Assembly: GCA_020832405.1 (NCBI GenBank)
Contig: JAFIET010000038.1
Span: forward strand, 1 to 36,520
Length of the DNA stretch: 36,520 nucleotides
Direction of reading: 5' to 3'
Source: Balneolales bacterium
GTDB lineage: Bacteria; Bacteroidota; Rhodothermia; Balneolales; Cyclonatronaceae
The notes under the pieces are model-generated. The model had not been told where the DNA came from, did not search any database, and worked only from the letters and a program-made list of their open reading frames with translations. Below are positions 7,839 through 14,758 of the stretch, piece after piece; the first letter of the stretch is position 1, and each line of letters opens with the position of its first letter. Both the position numbers and the translations under genes were made by a program.

Positions 7839-8486
7839 ATGATACAGCTGTTTGGAAGTCATAAGCAGATAGAAACCGAAATTGATGAATTTCTTGATCA
7901 GATCATCGGCGGGGGGCTGCTGTTTAAAAAGGGCATAAAGTTTTATCTCGACGGCCGTTTTGAAGAGTTTGAGCAGCGGCTCGCAGAGTTAATTGAGCTC
8001 GAAAAGCGTGCCGATCACCTGCGGCGCGATATCGAAACGAAGCTCTACACCAAAACCCTCATCCCGGAGTTCCGGGGCGATGTTCTCGGGCTGCTTGAAC
8101 ACTCCGATGCCGTACTGAATCAGATTTCGGATACCCTGCTCGAGTTTTCAGTCGAAAAACCTGAAACCCTCGACGACCTGCGCGACCTCAAGCACGAGCT
8201 GGCCAAAAATGCCATAAAAGCCTCCGAATTTATGGTGAAGTCGATACGGTGTTACTTCCGGGATCTAAGCGCGGTTCGCGATAATATCAAGCAGGTGCAC
8301 TTCTCGCGCGAAGAAACCAACCGCCTGAGCGAAAAATACAAGCGTGAAATTTTCAGCCGTAAAGAACTCCGGCTCAGCCATAAAATGCATCTGCGCTACT
8401 TTGCCCGCAGCATTGAAAACATTGCCGATGATGCTGAAGACCTCTGCGACCGCCTGGCTATCGCAGCAATTAAAAGATACATTTAA
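7839..8486 (+). CDS. DUF47 PhoU-like phosphate transport accessory protein
   Basis: The 215-residue product is all-helical and soluble, with the typical DUF47/TIGR00153 features: an early helix containing GGGLLFKKGIKFYLDGRFEEFEQRLAEL, then ELEKRADHLRRDIETKLYTKTLIPEFRGDVLGLLEHSDAVLNQISDTL, and a C-terminal IENIADDAEDLCDRLAIA helix. This family is distantly related to PhoU, and its genes are usually found directly before PiT-type permease genes, as here (12-base gap). It is thought to tune phosphate uptake by the permease. Confidence 0.93.
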   Translation: MIQLFGSHKQIETEIDEFLDQIIGGGLLFKKGIKFYLDGRFEEFEQRLAELIELEKRADHLRRDIETKLYTKTLIPEFRGDVLGLLEHSDAVLNQISDTLLEFSVEKPETLDDLRDLKHELAKNAIKASEFMVKSIRCYFRDLSAVRDNIKQVHFSREETNRLSEKYKREIFSRKELRLSHKMHLRYFARSIENIADDAEDLCDRLAIAAIKRYI

Positions 8487-8498
8487 CGGATTGTACTG

Positions 8499-9662
8499 AT
8501 GGAATGGATTTATTTGCTTAGCGGGCTGTTTCTGGGCTGGTCGCTGGGTGCCAACGACGCCGCCAATATTTTTGGCACCGCCGTGGGTTCCCGGATGGTC
8601 ACCTTCAGAACGGCTGCCCTGGTATCAACTGTATTTGTGATACTGGGCGCCGTTATAAGCGGCGGAGGTACAACCGAAACACTCGGTCAGCTGGGCGCGG
8701 TGAATGCCCTGGCCGGTTCATTCACCGTAGCACTAATGGCGGGATTGAGTGTTGCCATCATGACCAACATGAAGTTGCCGGTTTCCACATCGCAGGCTGT
8801 GGTAGGCGCCATTCTGGGCTGGAATTTCTTCACCGGTTCCCCCACTGATTACGGCAAGCTGCTTGAAATTGTGGGCACCTGGTTTTTTTCGCCCATACTG
8901 GCCGGCGGTTTTGCAATCGGACTGTATCTGCTGGCCAAGCGCTGGCTGGGCAACGCGCGCATCCACATGCTGCAGATGGATGCCTGGACCCGCCTCGGCC
9001 TTATTGTGGTTGGTGCTTTCGGAGCCTACAGCCTCGGGGCCAATAATATTGCAAATGTGATGGGTATGTTTGTTTTTGCGGCGCCCTTCGATTCGTTCTC
9101 CGTGTACGGCTTCTTCGAATTCAGCGGCACGCAGCAGCTTTTCCTGCTGGGTTCGGTATCCATCGGGGTTGGTATTTTCACCTACTCCTATAAAGTGATG
9201 ACAACTGTGGGCAACGACATTTTCCGGCTCACCCCGATTCTTGCGCTAATTGTGGTATTGGCCAAATCGCTCGTGCTGTTCATTTTTGCTTCACAGGGGC
9301 TTGAGCGGATCCTGCTCAGCCTTGGCCTTCCTACGCTGCCGCTCGTGCCGGTTTCAAGCTCACAGGCCATCATCGGAGCCATCATCGGGGTAGCGCTTGT
9401 GAAAAGCCGCTCCAACATCAACTTTGCTGTGGTGGGCAGAATTGCTACCGGTTGGGTCATCACGCCAATAATTGCAGCGGCGATGTGTTACGTTGCCCTG
9501 TTTTTCGTGCAAAACGTATTTGAACAGCAGGTAGTTGACCGCGAGCAGCAGCAACAGCAAACAAGCCTGATTACACCCGCTGCAGAAATTCTTCAATTTA
9601 ATAACCCGGATCAGCTGCTTCAGGCCGGTTCTCTGGCGGATATGCTTCCCGCAGGAGAGTAA
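8499..9662 (+). CDS. pit: PiT-family inorganic phosphate permease
   Basis: This 387-residue membrane protein carries both PiT signature repeats: GWSLGANDAANIFGTAVG near the start and YSLGANNIANVMG in the second half. Each is paired with a PVS(T/S)SQA(V/I) segment (PVSTSQAVVGAILG and PVSSSQAIIGAIIG). The duplicated fold has about 10 membrane segments. It should move inorganic phosphate, probably metal-complexed, into the cytoplasm with H+ or Na+. A glutamine-rich cytoplasmic or periplasmic tail of about 40 residues at the C-terminus is unusual but not disruptive. It directly follows the DUF47 gene. Confidence 0.95.
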   Translation: MEWIYLLSGLFLGWSLGANDAANIFGTAVGSRMVTFRTAALVSTVFVILGAVISGGGTTETLGQLGAVNALAGSFTVALMAGLSVAIMTNMKLPVSTSQAVVGAILGWNFFTGSPTDYGKLLEIVGTWFFSPILAGGFAIGLYLLAKRWLGNARIHMLQMDAWTRLGLIVVGAFGAYSLGANNIANVMGMFVFAAPFDSFSVYGFFEFSGTQQLFLLGSVSIGVGIFTYSYKVMTTVGNDIFRLTPILALIVVLAKSLVLFIFASQGLERILLSLGLPTLPLVPVSSSQAIIGAIIGVALVKSRSNINFAVVGRIATGWVITPIIAAAMCYVALFFVQNVFEQQVVDREQQQQQTSLITPAAEILQFNNPDQLLQAGSLADMLPAGE

Positions 9663-9722
9663 GCCCGCAGCAGGCTGTTGCCGTATCCTTCAAAAAATAA
9701 GACATGTAGGTGTGCAAACATT

Positions 9723-11009
9723 ATGAAAACGAACGTGATACTGATGGTTTTAGGTGCTTGTTTATTCTGTACCGGTTTATTTGCCGGCAGTGTTGAGGCA
9801 CGTCAGATTGATACAACTCAGGTACACTCGGCCATTATGAACCCCGGTGAAGTGCGGGAAGGAATTCTCGTTTACGAAGATCCCTCCGGCGACTGGTATA
9901 TCTGGTCGGATCACCGGCTCTACTGGGATGCTGCGTTTTACATGGGGGATAACCCCAATCAGGAAACCCTGCCCATGACCAACGGAGCTATGCTTCGCCG
10001 GGGTATCATTCAGTTTAAAGCTACCATGTACCGCGATTGGGAAGCTTACATCGATCTGAACGCCTCTCAGGGTGATGCGCTCACCCCGCGAGATATGTGG
10101 GTAGCAAGGCACTTTCGCGGAGACTTCCACAATTTCTACATTCAGGCCGGTAATTTTAAGGAAGCTACCGGTATTGAGCGCCTTACAAGCTCAAGGCTGA
10201 TAACATTTATGGAGCGAGGCGGCGACGGCATTTTTGAAGACGGCCGACGTAAAGGAATCGCCCTTACCTACTTTAACCCCCACATGTGGGTGCAGGCAGG
10301 CAGCTGGGGTCAGGAAATTGATCAGCGGCGCTTCACGCAGGATAATGAAGCCTGGGGCTTCAACGGCCGTGTTGCCTATACACCGATCCGCCAGGACCGC
10401 CGCATTGTGCATATTGGTGCCTGGGCCTCTGTGAGACCACCTGATGCCGACAACAACAGCCGCGTGCGTTTGCGCGGCCGCCCCGAAAGCCGCATCGCAA
10501 GCAACGACTCGCAGCGGTTCCTCAATACCGGGCAGATTTCTGATGTGGACAATTACACAAGATACGGCCTGGAACTCGGCACCGTGCTTGGTTCGCTTCA
10601 GGTTCAGGGCGAATACAAGACCTTTAATGTTAACCGTAAAAACGACCTGCCAAACCCTTCTTTCTGGAGTGGCTATGTAAAAGCTTCCTATTTCCTTACA
10701 GGCGAATCAAGAGGTTATTTTGCCGATGAAGGCGAATTTGGCAACTTCGACCATCCCCGGAATCCATGGGGTGCCGTTCAGCTTGCGCTGCGCTACAGCC
10801 GTACCAACCTCAACGACAAAAGCGCCGATATTTTGGGCGGAGATCAGGAAGTGATTACCCTGGGGCTCAATTATTTTGCGACCCGCTACATCCGGTTTTA
10901 CTTCAATTACGCCTTTGTGCGCTCCGATGAAAATGCAAACGGTGCCGGGAGCCTCGTGCCCTTCAACTATAACTACTTCCAGACCCGCATGATGGTGCGC
11001 CTGCCCTAA
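9723..11009 (+). CDS. OprO/OprP-family (phosphate-selective type) porin
   Basis: I place the start at the ATG at 9723, because it gives a clean signal peptide (MKTNVILMVLGACLFCTGLF...) of a 428-residue protein; an in-frame TTG at 9678 would add a charged leader. Family marks are the barrel opening EGILVYEDPSGDWYIWSDHRLYWDAAFY, the AGNFKEATGIERLTSSRLITFMERG segment seen in OprO/P proteins and regular amphipathic strands to the end. The last residue is Pro rather than the usual aromatic. It should let phosphate or another anion cross the outer membrane to supply the PiT and SLC13 transporters. A terminator hairpin follows at 11021-11062. Confidence 0.88.
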   Translation: MKTNVILMVLGACLFCTGLFAGSVEARQIDTTQVHSAIMNPGEVREGILVYEDPSGDWYIWSDHRLYWDAAFYMGDNPNQETLPMTNGAMLRRGIIQFKATMYRDWEAYIDLNASQGDALTPRDMWVARHFRGDFHNFYIQAGNFKEATGIERLTSSRLITFMERGGDGIFEDGRRKGIALTYFNPHMWVQAGSWGQEIDQRRFTQDNEAWGFNGRVAYTPIRQDRRIVHIGAWASVRPPDADNNSRVRLRGRPESRIASNDSQRFLNTGQISDVDNYTRYGLELGTVLGSLQVQGEYKTFNVNRKNDLPNPSFWSGYVKASYFLTGESRGYFADEGEFGNFDHPRNPWGAVQLALRYSRTNLNDKSADILGGDQEVITLGLNYFATRYIRFYFNYAFVRSDENANGAGSLVPFNYNYFQTRMMVRLP

Positions 11010-11020
11010 AACAGACCTTT

Positions 11021-11062
11021 GCGGCTGCGGCTCGTTTAGGGCCGCTGCCGCCCTCTTTTTTT
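11021..11062 (+). terminator. Intrinsic terminator of the phosphate-transport operon
   Basis: GCGGCTGCGGC (11021-11031) pairs with GCCGCTGCCGC (11041-11051) with a single mismatch, followed by CCTC and a run of seven T. It lies 11 bases after the porin stop and 22 bases before the next start, so the downstream lipoprotein is either expressed by read-through or by a promoter overlapping this site. Confidence 0.75.
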
Positions 11063-11084
11063 CCTCATTCAAATTTTTGCTGTC

Positions 11085-12947
11085 ATGAAATACTTTAAAT
11101 ATCTGAGCCCGCTTTTGGTTTTGCTGATGCTGCTTTCCTGCGTGGATACCAGCATGAATGTTCCGGATCCTAACCCCGACCCCGACCCTGACCCGCTGCC
11201 GGGCTCGGAGGCGTTGGTGTATTTCTGGTTTTTTGGAGGCGATATTCCCAACAACATTGAGCTCGAGCGTGTTGATGCAACTTTTCCCGCCGGAAATGAA
11301 GCTTTTCTAAGCTTTATATCGGCCCTCGACGGCTACCCGGATACCGGGCGCAAAGCTTCCATGGAGCGCAGAAATGCCCCTACTGACCTCAACTACCGGC
11401 CGCAGGGTAACGGCGGGCGCGAATATCAGGAGGGGGAGATGCGCGCCATACAGATCCGCGCTCCCTTTACCGGTCCAAACGGCGAAAACACCATGATTTT
11501 CCACGCACCAAGTTCTGGATTCAGGGATCTGGTCTTTTCTCTGGCCGCTAAAGATGAAGGGTCGGCTGAAGCGCTTGTTTTTGACTACAGTGTTTCAGGT
11601 TCGGGAAACTGGACCAATGAGGGACTCGCACAGCCGGTGCAAAATCTCGAAACTGATGTTTACCGGCTGTTTGTGGTCGATTTTTCTGAGATTGAAGCCG
11701 TTAACGACAATCCGGAATTCAAAATCCGGGTTCGGTTTGACGGGCCCTCACGCGATGAAGATAACGGTACCCGGGTTACATTTAATAACATAGCTCTCGA
11801 CGGGGTTTCGCTGTCTGTTTCAGAAGCAAGCGCGCTTAGCTTCTCAGATGTAAATAACGGGGAAGCAGTATTTGCCGGCGAACCCTTCAGCGTACTTGTG
11901 CAGACCGTTGGCGAAGACGGGCGTCCCGTTGAAGCTGATAGCGACACATCCGTTTTCCTTACCCTTGCAAGCGGAACAGGCAGTCTTTCCGGTACATTGG
12001 AAGGCACAGTAGCCGCCGGCGAAAGTGCCGTGCGCATAAACGGCCTGCTATACGATACGGTGGAAGAGGGCGTAAGCATTGAAGCTGCATCCGGGGGGCT
12101 TGCATCTGCGGTATCAGAGACCTTTGCGGTGCAGTCCCGAACCTTTACCGTAAGTTTATCAGTCAATCCGGTTGGGGCTGGCACGGTTGAAGGGGCTGGT
12201 TCGTATGCGGCGGGTGAGCAGGTAACCATTAAAGCTATACCCAACGCCGGCTTTTCATTCCTGATCTGGACTGAAGGAGATGAAGGGGATGTGTTCAGTA
12301 CCACGGCCGAGCAAACCTTTGAAATGCCTGAAAGGAACCTTACCGTTATCGCAAATTTCATCGGGGAAGCCGAAGCTGAGACCATTACGCGCTGGACCTT
12401 CGACGGAACCCTCGACGCTGCTGAAGGCGCCGGAACAGCACAGCTCATCGGAGGCACTGAAACGCATTCAACAACCGTCGAAAGCGGCTGGCGGATGACG
12501 GCTTTTCCGGAGCAGTTTACGGCATCAGGAACCGCAGGAGTTGAGTTTATGGCCGGTACCGCCGGTTTCTTCGACATACAGGTGAGCATGGGCCATCGTG
12601 CCTCGGGTACCATGAGCCGCTGGGCCGAATTTCAGTACACAACCGACGGCGGGGCAAGCTGGCAGCGCTATGGTGATAATAACGCGGCATTATCACCACA
12701 TGACACCGTAACCGAGTACCTGCTTGATTTCAGCGATGTTGCGGGCGTTTCAGACAATCCTGACTTTGGCGTCAGAATCGTTTCGGTTTTCTCGCCCGTG
12801 GCCTTTAACCCCGAAGAACCTGACGAAAACTTCGCCGCGAACACCGCCTACCATCGCGCAAGAACTGAGGGCACTGGCGGCGGCGCTTACTCCGGCGGCG
12901 GGAACTGGCGTTTTCTGGATGTTACCGTAACAGGCAAAAGCCGATAA
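11085..12947 (+). CDS. Modular surface lipoprotein with two related beta-sandwich domains
   Basis: The 620-residue product has a lipoprotein signal with Cys19 (LLMLLSC) and then a Pro-Asp repeat tether (DPNPDPDPDPLPG). Domain A (about 43-245) and domain B (about 432-618) share a pattern: a polar strand-rich sandwich, a DYSVSGSGNW or QYTTDGGASW strand, a DFSEIEAVNDNPEF or DFSDVAGVSDNPDF turn and a final exposed strand. Between them are an Ig-like stretch (about 250-350) and a divergent InlB B-repeat-like segment (about 353-426: NPVGAGTVEGAGSYAAGEQV then WTEGD). No catalytic motif is visible. It is probably exported to the cell surface; adhesion or binding of a phosphorylated polymer is only a guess from its place between two OprO/P porins. 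Confidence 0.8.
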   Translation: MKYFKYLSPLLVLLMLLSCVDTSMNVPDPNPDPDPDPLPGSEALVYFWFFGGDIPNNIELERVDATFPAGNEAFLSFISALDGYPDTGRKASMERRNAPTDLNYRPQGNGGREYQEGEMRAIQIRAPFTGPNGENTMIFHAPSSGFRDLVFSLAAKDEGSAEALVFDYSVSGSGNWTNEGLAQPVQNLETDVYRLFVVDFSEIEAVNDNPEFKIRVRFDGPSRDEDNGTRVTFNNIALDGVSLSVSEASALSFSDVNNGEAVFAGEPFSVLVQTVGEDGRPVEADSDTSVFLTLASGTGSLSGTLEGTVAAGESAVRINGLLYDTVEEGVSIEAASGGLASAVSETFAVQSRTFTVSLSVNPVGAGTVEGAGSYAAGEQVTIKAIPNAGFSFLIWTEGDEGDVFSTTAEQTFEMPERNLTVIANFIGEAEAETITRWTFDGTLDAAEGAGTAQLIGGTETHSTTVESGWRMTAFPEQFTASGTAGVEFMAGTAGFFDIQVSMGHRASGTMSRWAEFQYTTDGGASWQRYGDNNAALSPHDTVTEYLLDFSDVAGVSDNPDFGVRIVSVFSPVAFNPEEPDENFAANTAYHRARTEGTGGGAYSGGGNWRFLDVTVTGKSR

Positions 12948-12959
12948 ATTAAATACACT

Positions 12960-13063
12960 CCGGAACACACGGTTCCGGCAGAATGACTTGTAAGGAGCAC
13001 TTCATGCGCGTAAACGCTGACGGAGCATCCACTGGGTGTGGCATTACGCTGCTGAATGTGCTC
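12960..13063 (+). promoter_or_regulatory. Structured RNA leader upstream of the second porin
   Basis: Hairpin 1 is CCGGAAC/GTTCCGG (12960-12966 with 12972-12978). A longer interrupted stem follows: GAGCAC (12995-13000) with GTGCTC (13058-13063), TTCA (13001-13004) with TGAA (13053-13056), and GCGTAA (13008-13013) with TTACGC (13044-13049). Inside its loop GCATCC can pair with GGGTGT. It is followed by a terminator hairpin and then the porin start codon at 13179. I do not recognise it as a known riboswitch class. Confidence 0.5.
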
Positions 13064-13083
13064 TTTACCTGATAATTCGTTTC

Positions 13084-13130
13084 GTGCTGTCCAAGAACCG
13101 CAATAATTCGGTTTTGGGCAGCACTTTTTT
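13084..13130 (+). terminator. Intrinsic terminator or attenuator before the second porin gene
   Basis: GTGCTGTCCAAGAACCG (13084-13100) pairs with CGGTTTTGGGCAGCAC (13109-13124), with one bulge and a G-U pair. The loop is 8 bases and six T follow. It could simply end the lipoprotein transcript. Its arms can also pair with the GAGCAC and GTGCTC segments of the upstream stem (5 of 6 bases each), which would fit an attenuation switch for the porin gene 49 bases downstream. Confidence 0.75.
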
Positions 13131-13178
13131 ATTCCCGAAAAGCCTCACCGGCATCCCAAATGCCCAAACACAAAATTT

Positions 13179-14228
13179 ATGTTCAGAAGACTCAATTATA
13201 CCCTCTCCGCACTTCTGTTTCTGTTTGTGCTGCACACAGCTATGGTACAGAACCCGGCGGTTGCCGCTGTAACCGATGAACCCCTTGCTGATGATCTCAG
13301 GGCACGTTTCAAGGGAGAATCTTTCAGCCTGGGCATCCTGCTTCAGACCCAGGCTTACTTTTCGTACCGTGACAGTGATTTCAACGGCGGGCGCAGCTGG
13401 GATTTGGGCTCAACGCGGATAGATTTTCGCGGCACGGTTGACCGCGACTTCACCTACAGGGTTCGCGTGTATTATTTAAGTCAGCAGCAAAGTATAGATG
13501 CACGTGTGGGCTATCGTTTTTCGGAAAACACCGAACTGGTAGCCGGTGCATTTAAGCCCTATTTGAGCCGGGAACTTGACCCGAGCCCCGGACGAACTGA
13601 CTTTGTGAGGCGAGCCCGCTATGTAAGCGCAATGATGAACAGCCTCGAAGTGGGAACAAGCCTGCTTGGTAAAGCCGGCCCTGTCGGCTACCGCCTCGGT
13701 ATATACAACGGAACCGGTGTACAGGGCATGAGAGGCAATACCGATAACCGGTTTCTTTACACCGCGAGGGCTTTCACCACTTTCGAGCTGAACGGCAGCC
13801 CGCTTGTGATAGGCGCAAGCGGAGCTCTGAATCAGTCGCCGGCCGCACGGGTAGGCAACACCGGCCTTACAAGCAAAGCTAACCGCTACCTCTACGGTGC
13901 TTTTGCCGATTACAGGGCTGAACATTTTTTTGTGGCTGCTGAGTGGGCACAAACCTTTTTTGATGCCCCGGAATATGCGAACCGGCAGGAAACCATCACC
14001 GGGTTTCACGCCACAATCGGTTATAAGGCCGGCCGCCGGCACGAGCTGCTGGCCCGCTGGGATTACCTCAGTTTCGATCTTCATAAAAACCCGCGCGACC
14101 GCCTGCTTGCCGGGCTCAACTACTACCCCACAAGCCTCATTACCTTTCGCCTGAACGTAGTTTTTGAGCCGGACTCACAAGCCGGTTCACAAGCCGGTGT
14201 CGCAGCGGTTTTTCAGTACATGTTTTAG
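13179..14228 (+). CDS. OprO/OprP-family porin
   Basis: This 349-residue protein starts with a signal peptide ending near AVAA (about residues 1-30). A barrel follows whose strands match the OprO/P pattern: SFSLGILLQTQAYFSYRDSD, LGSTRIDFRGTVDRDFTYRVRVYY, then RVGYRFSENTELVAGAFKPYLSRE. It ends with the C-terminal phenylalanine expected for outer-membrane insertion (FQYMF). It is shorter and clearly different from the porin at 9723-11009. Its position after the phosphate operon suggests an anion-uptake role, possibly under separate control through the leader at 12960-13130. The start is the only reasonable ATG ahead of the signal sequence. Confidence 0.85.
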   Translation: MFRRLNYTLSALLFLFVLHTAMVQNPAVAAVTDEPLADDLRARFKGESFSLGILLQTQAYFSYRDSDFNGGRSWDLGSTRIDFRGTVDRDFTYRVRVYYLSQQQSIDARVGYRFSENTELVAGAFKPYLSRELDPSPGRTDFVRRARYVSAMMNSLEVGTSLLGKAGPVGYRLGIYNGTGVQGMRGNTDNRFLYTARAFTTFELNGSPLVIGASGALNQSPAARVGNTGLTSKANRYLYGAFADYRAEHFFVAAEWAQTFFDAPEYANRQETITGFHATIGYKAGRRHELLARWDYLSFDLHKNPRDRLLAGLNYYPTSLITFRLNVVFEPDSQAGSQAGVAAVFQYMF

Positions 14229-14277
14229 GCAGGCTAACGGCAAAAAAAGGGGGGCGGGCAGCAGTCCGAATGTTTAA

Positions 14278-14297
14278 GATGACATCATACTGTCATC
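14278..14297. repeat. Perfect 7-bp inverted repeat, possible operator
   Basis: GATGACA (14278-14284) and TGTCATC (14291-14297) form a perfect inverted repeat with a 6-base spacer, the size of a typical dimeric repressor or activator site. It sits 50 bases after the porin stop and far upstream of the glucan genes. The binding protein is unknown. Confidence 0.4.
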
Positions 14298-14525
14298 AAA
14301 TACTTGTTGCGAAAGGGTCTTACAGCAGGGTAGAGAAGGAGCCCCTCAGGGCCTTCAGAAAGCAAGTATAAGCACTGTATGTTTATCAGTATTTGTACCT
14401 GTGTGCCGGGTGGGGCGCAGGTGAGATGAACACTTCATTCCGCTTCACCCTATAAAAAAGCTATACAAAGCGTGTTAATTTTAAAAAACAATGTTGGGGT
14501 TAGAAATTGGGTTTAGTACTCATTT

Positions 14526-14569
14526 GGAAGCGTTTTTCCGTACTGTAAGCGCTTTAAAAGCGCTTTTTT
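14526..14569. promoter_or_regulatory. Clustered LacI/cre-like operator palindromes (or a small terminator)
   Basis: Three overlapping motifs share an AAGCGYTT core: GGAAGCGTTTTTCC (14526-14539), TGTAAGCGCTTTAA (14544-14557) and the perfect palindrome AAAAGCGCTTTT (14556-14567). The second matches the LacI/CcpA-type pattern TGNAANCGNTTNCA with one difference, and the second and third cores are 11 bases apart. No LacI-family gene is in the window. The stretch AAGCGCT-TTAAA-AGCGCTT followed by T could also act as a weak terminator (14547-14569), so operator function is not certain. Confidence 0.45.
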
Positions 14570-14758
14570 AAGGCTTGTATATAGGATGTATATCTTGTTT
14601 CAGGTATGCCTGCGGCTTACTATAGCGCCTGACCCCGGGTGCGGATCGGTTTTGTAACCATGAATTGAAGACTGCCGCCTCTCCCGGCTGCCGGGCCTGG
14701 ATTCGATTGGAACAGATCCTTCTGACAAAATGCGCGGCGGTCATCAAATAAAATCCTG

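Larger units (their letters stand above)
14229..14758 (+). other. Intergenic region before the glucan locus
   Basis: No credible gene is seen in these 530 bases. The region holds an inverted repeat GATGACA/TGTCATC at 14278-14297, an AT-rich stretch near 14460-14520, and clustered AAGCG-containing palindromes at 14526-14567. The first 11 bases of one arm context (GTCATCAAATA) recur just upstream of the start codon near 14738. The length suggests a complex promoter or a long untranslated leader for the glucan genes. Confidence 0.6.

Noticed and set aside
9678-9722. TTG start 15 codons upstream for the first porin
   Set aside because: It would put a charged, Cys-containing segment before the signal peptide; the ATG at 9723 gives a normal signal.
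11160-11205. Short DNA repeat (CCCGAC-type) taken at first for a tandem repeat element
   Set aside because: It encodes the Asp-Pro tether of the lipoprotein and is explained by protein composition.
11660-12613. Minus-strand frame of 317 residues inside the modular lipoprotein gene
   Set aside because: Ser/Pro/Val/Ala-biased shadow of a well-supported plus-strand gene, with no domain or start signal.
14547-14569. Terminator reading of the AAGCGCT hairpin
   Set aside because: Not fully excluded, but the 318-base distance from the porin stop and the recurrence of the core motif upstream favour an operator cluster.
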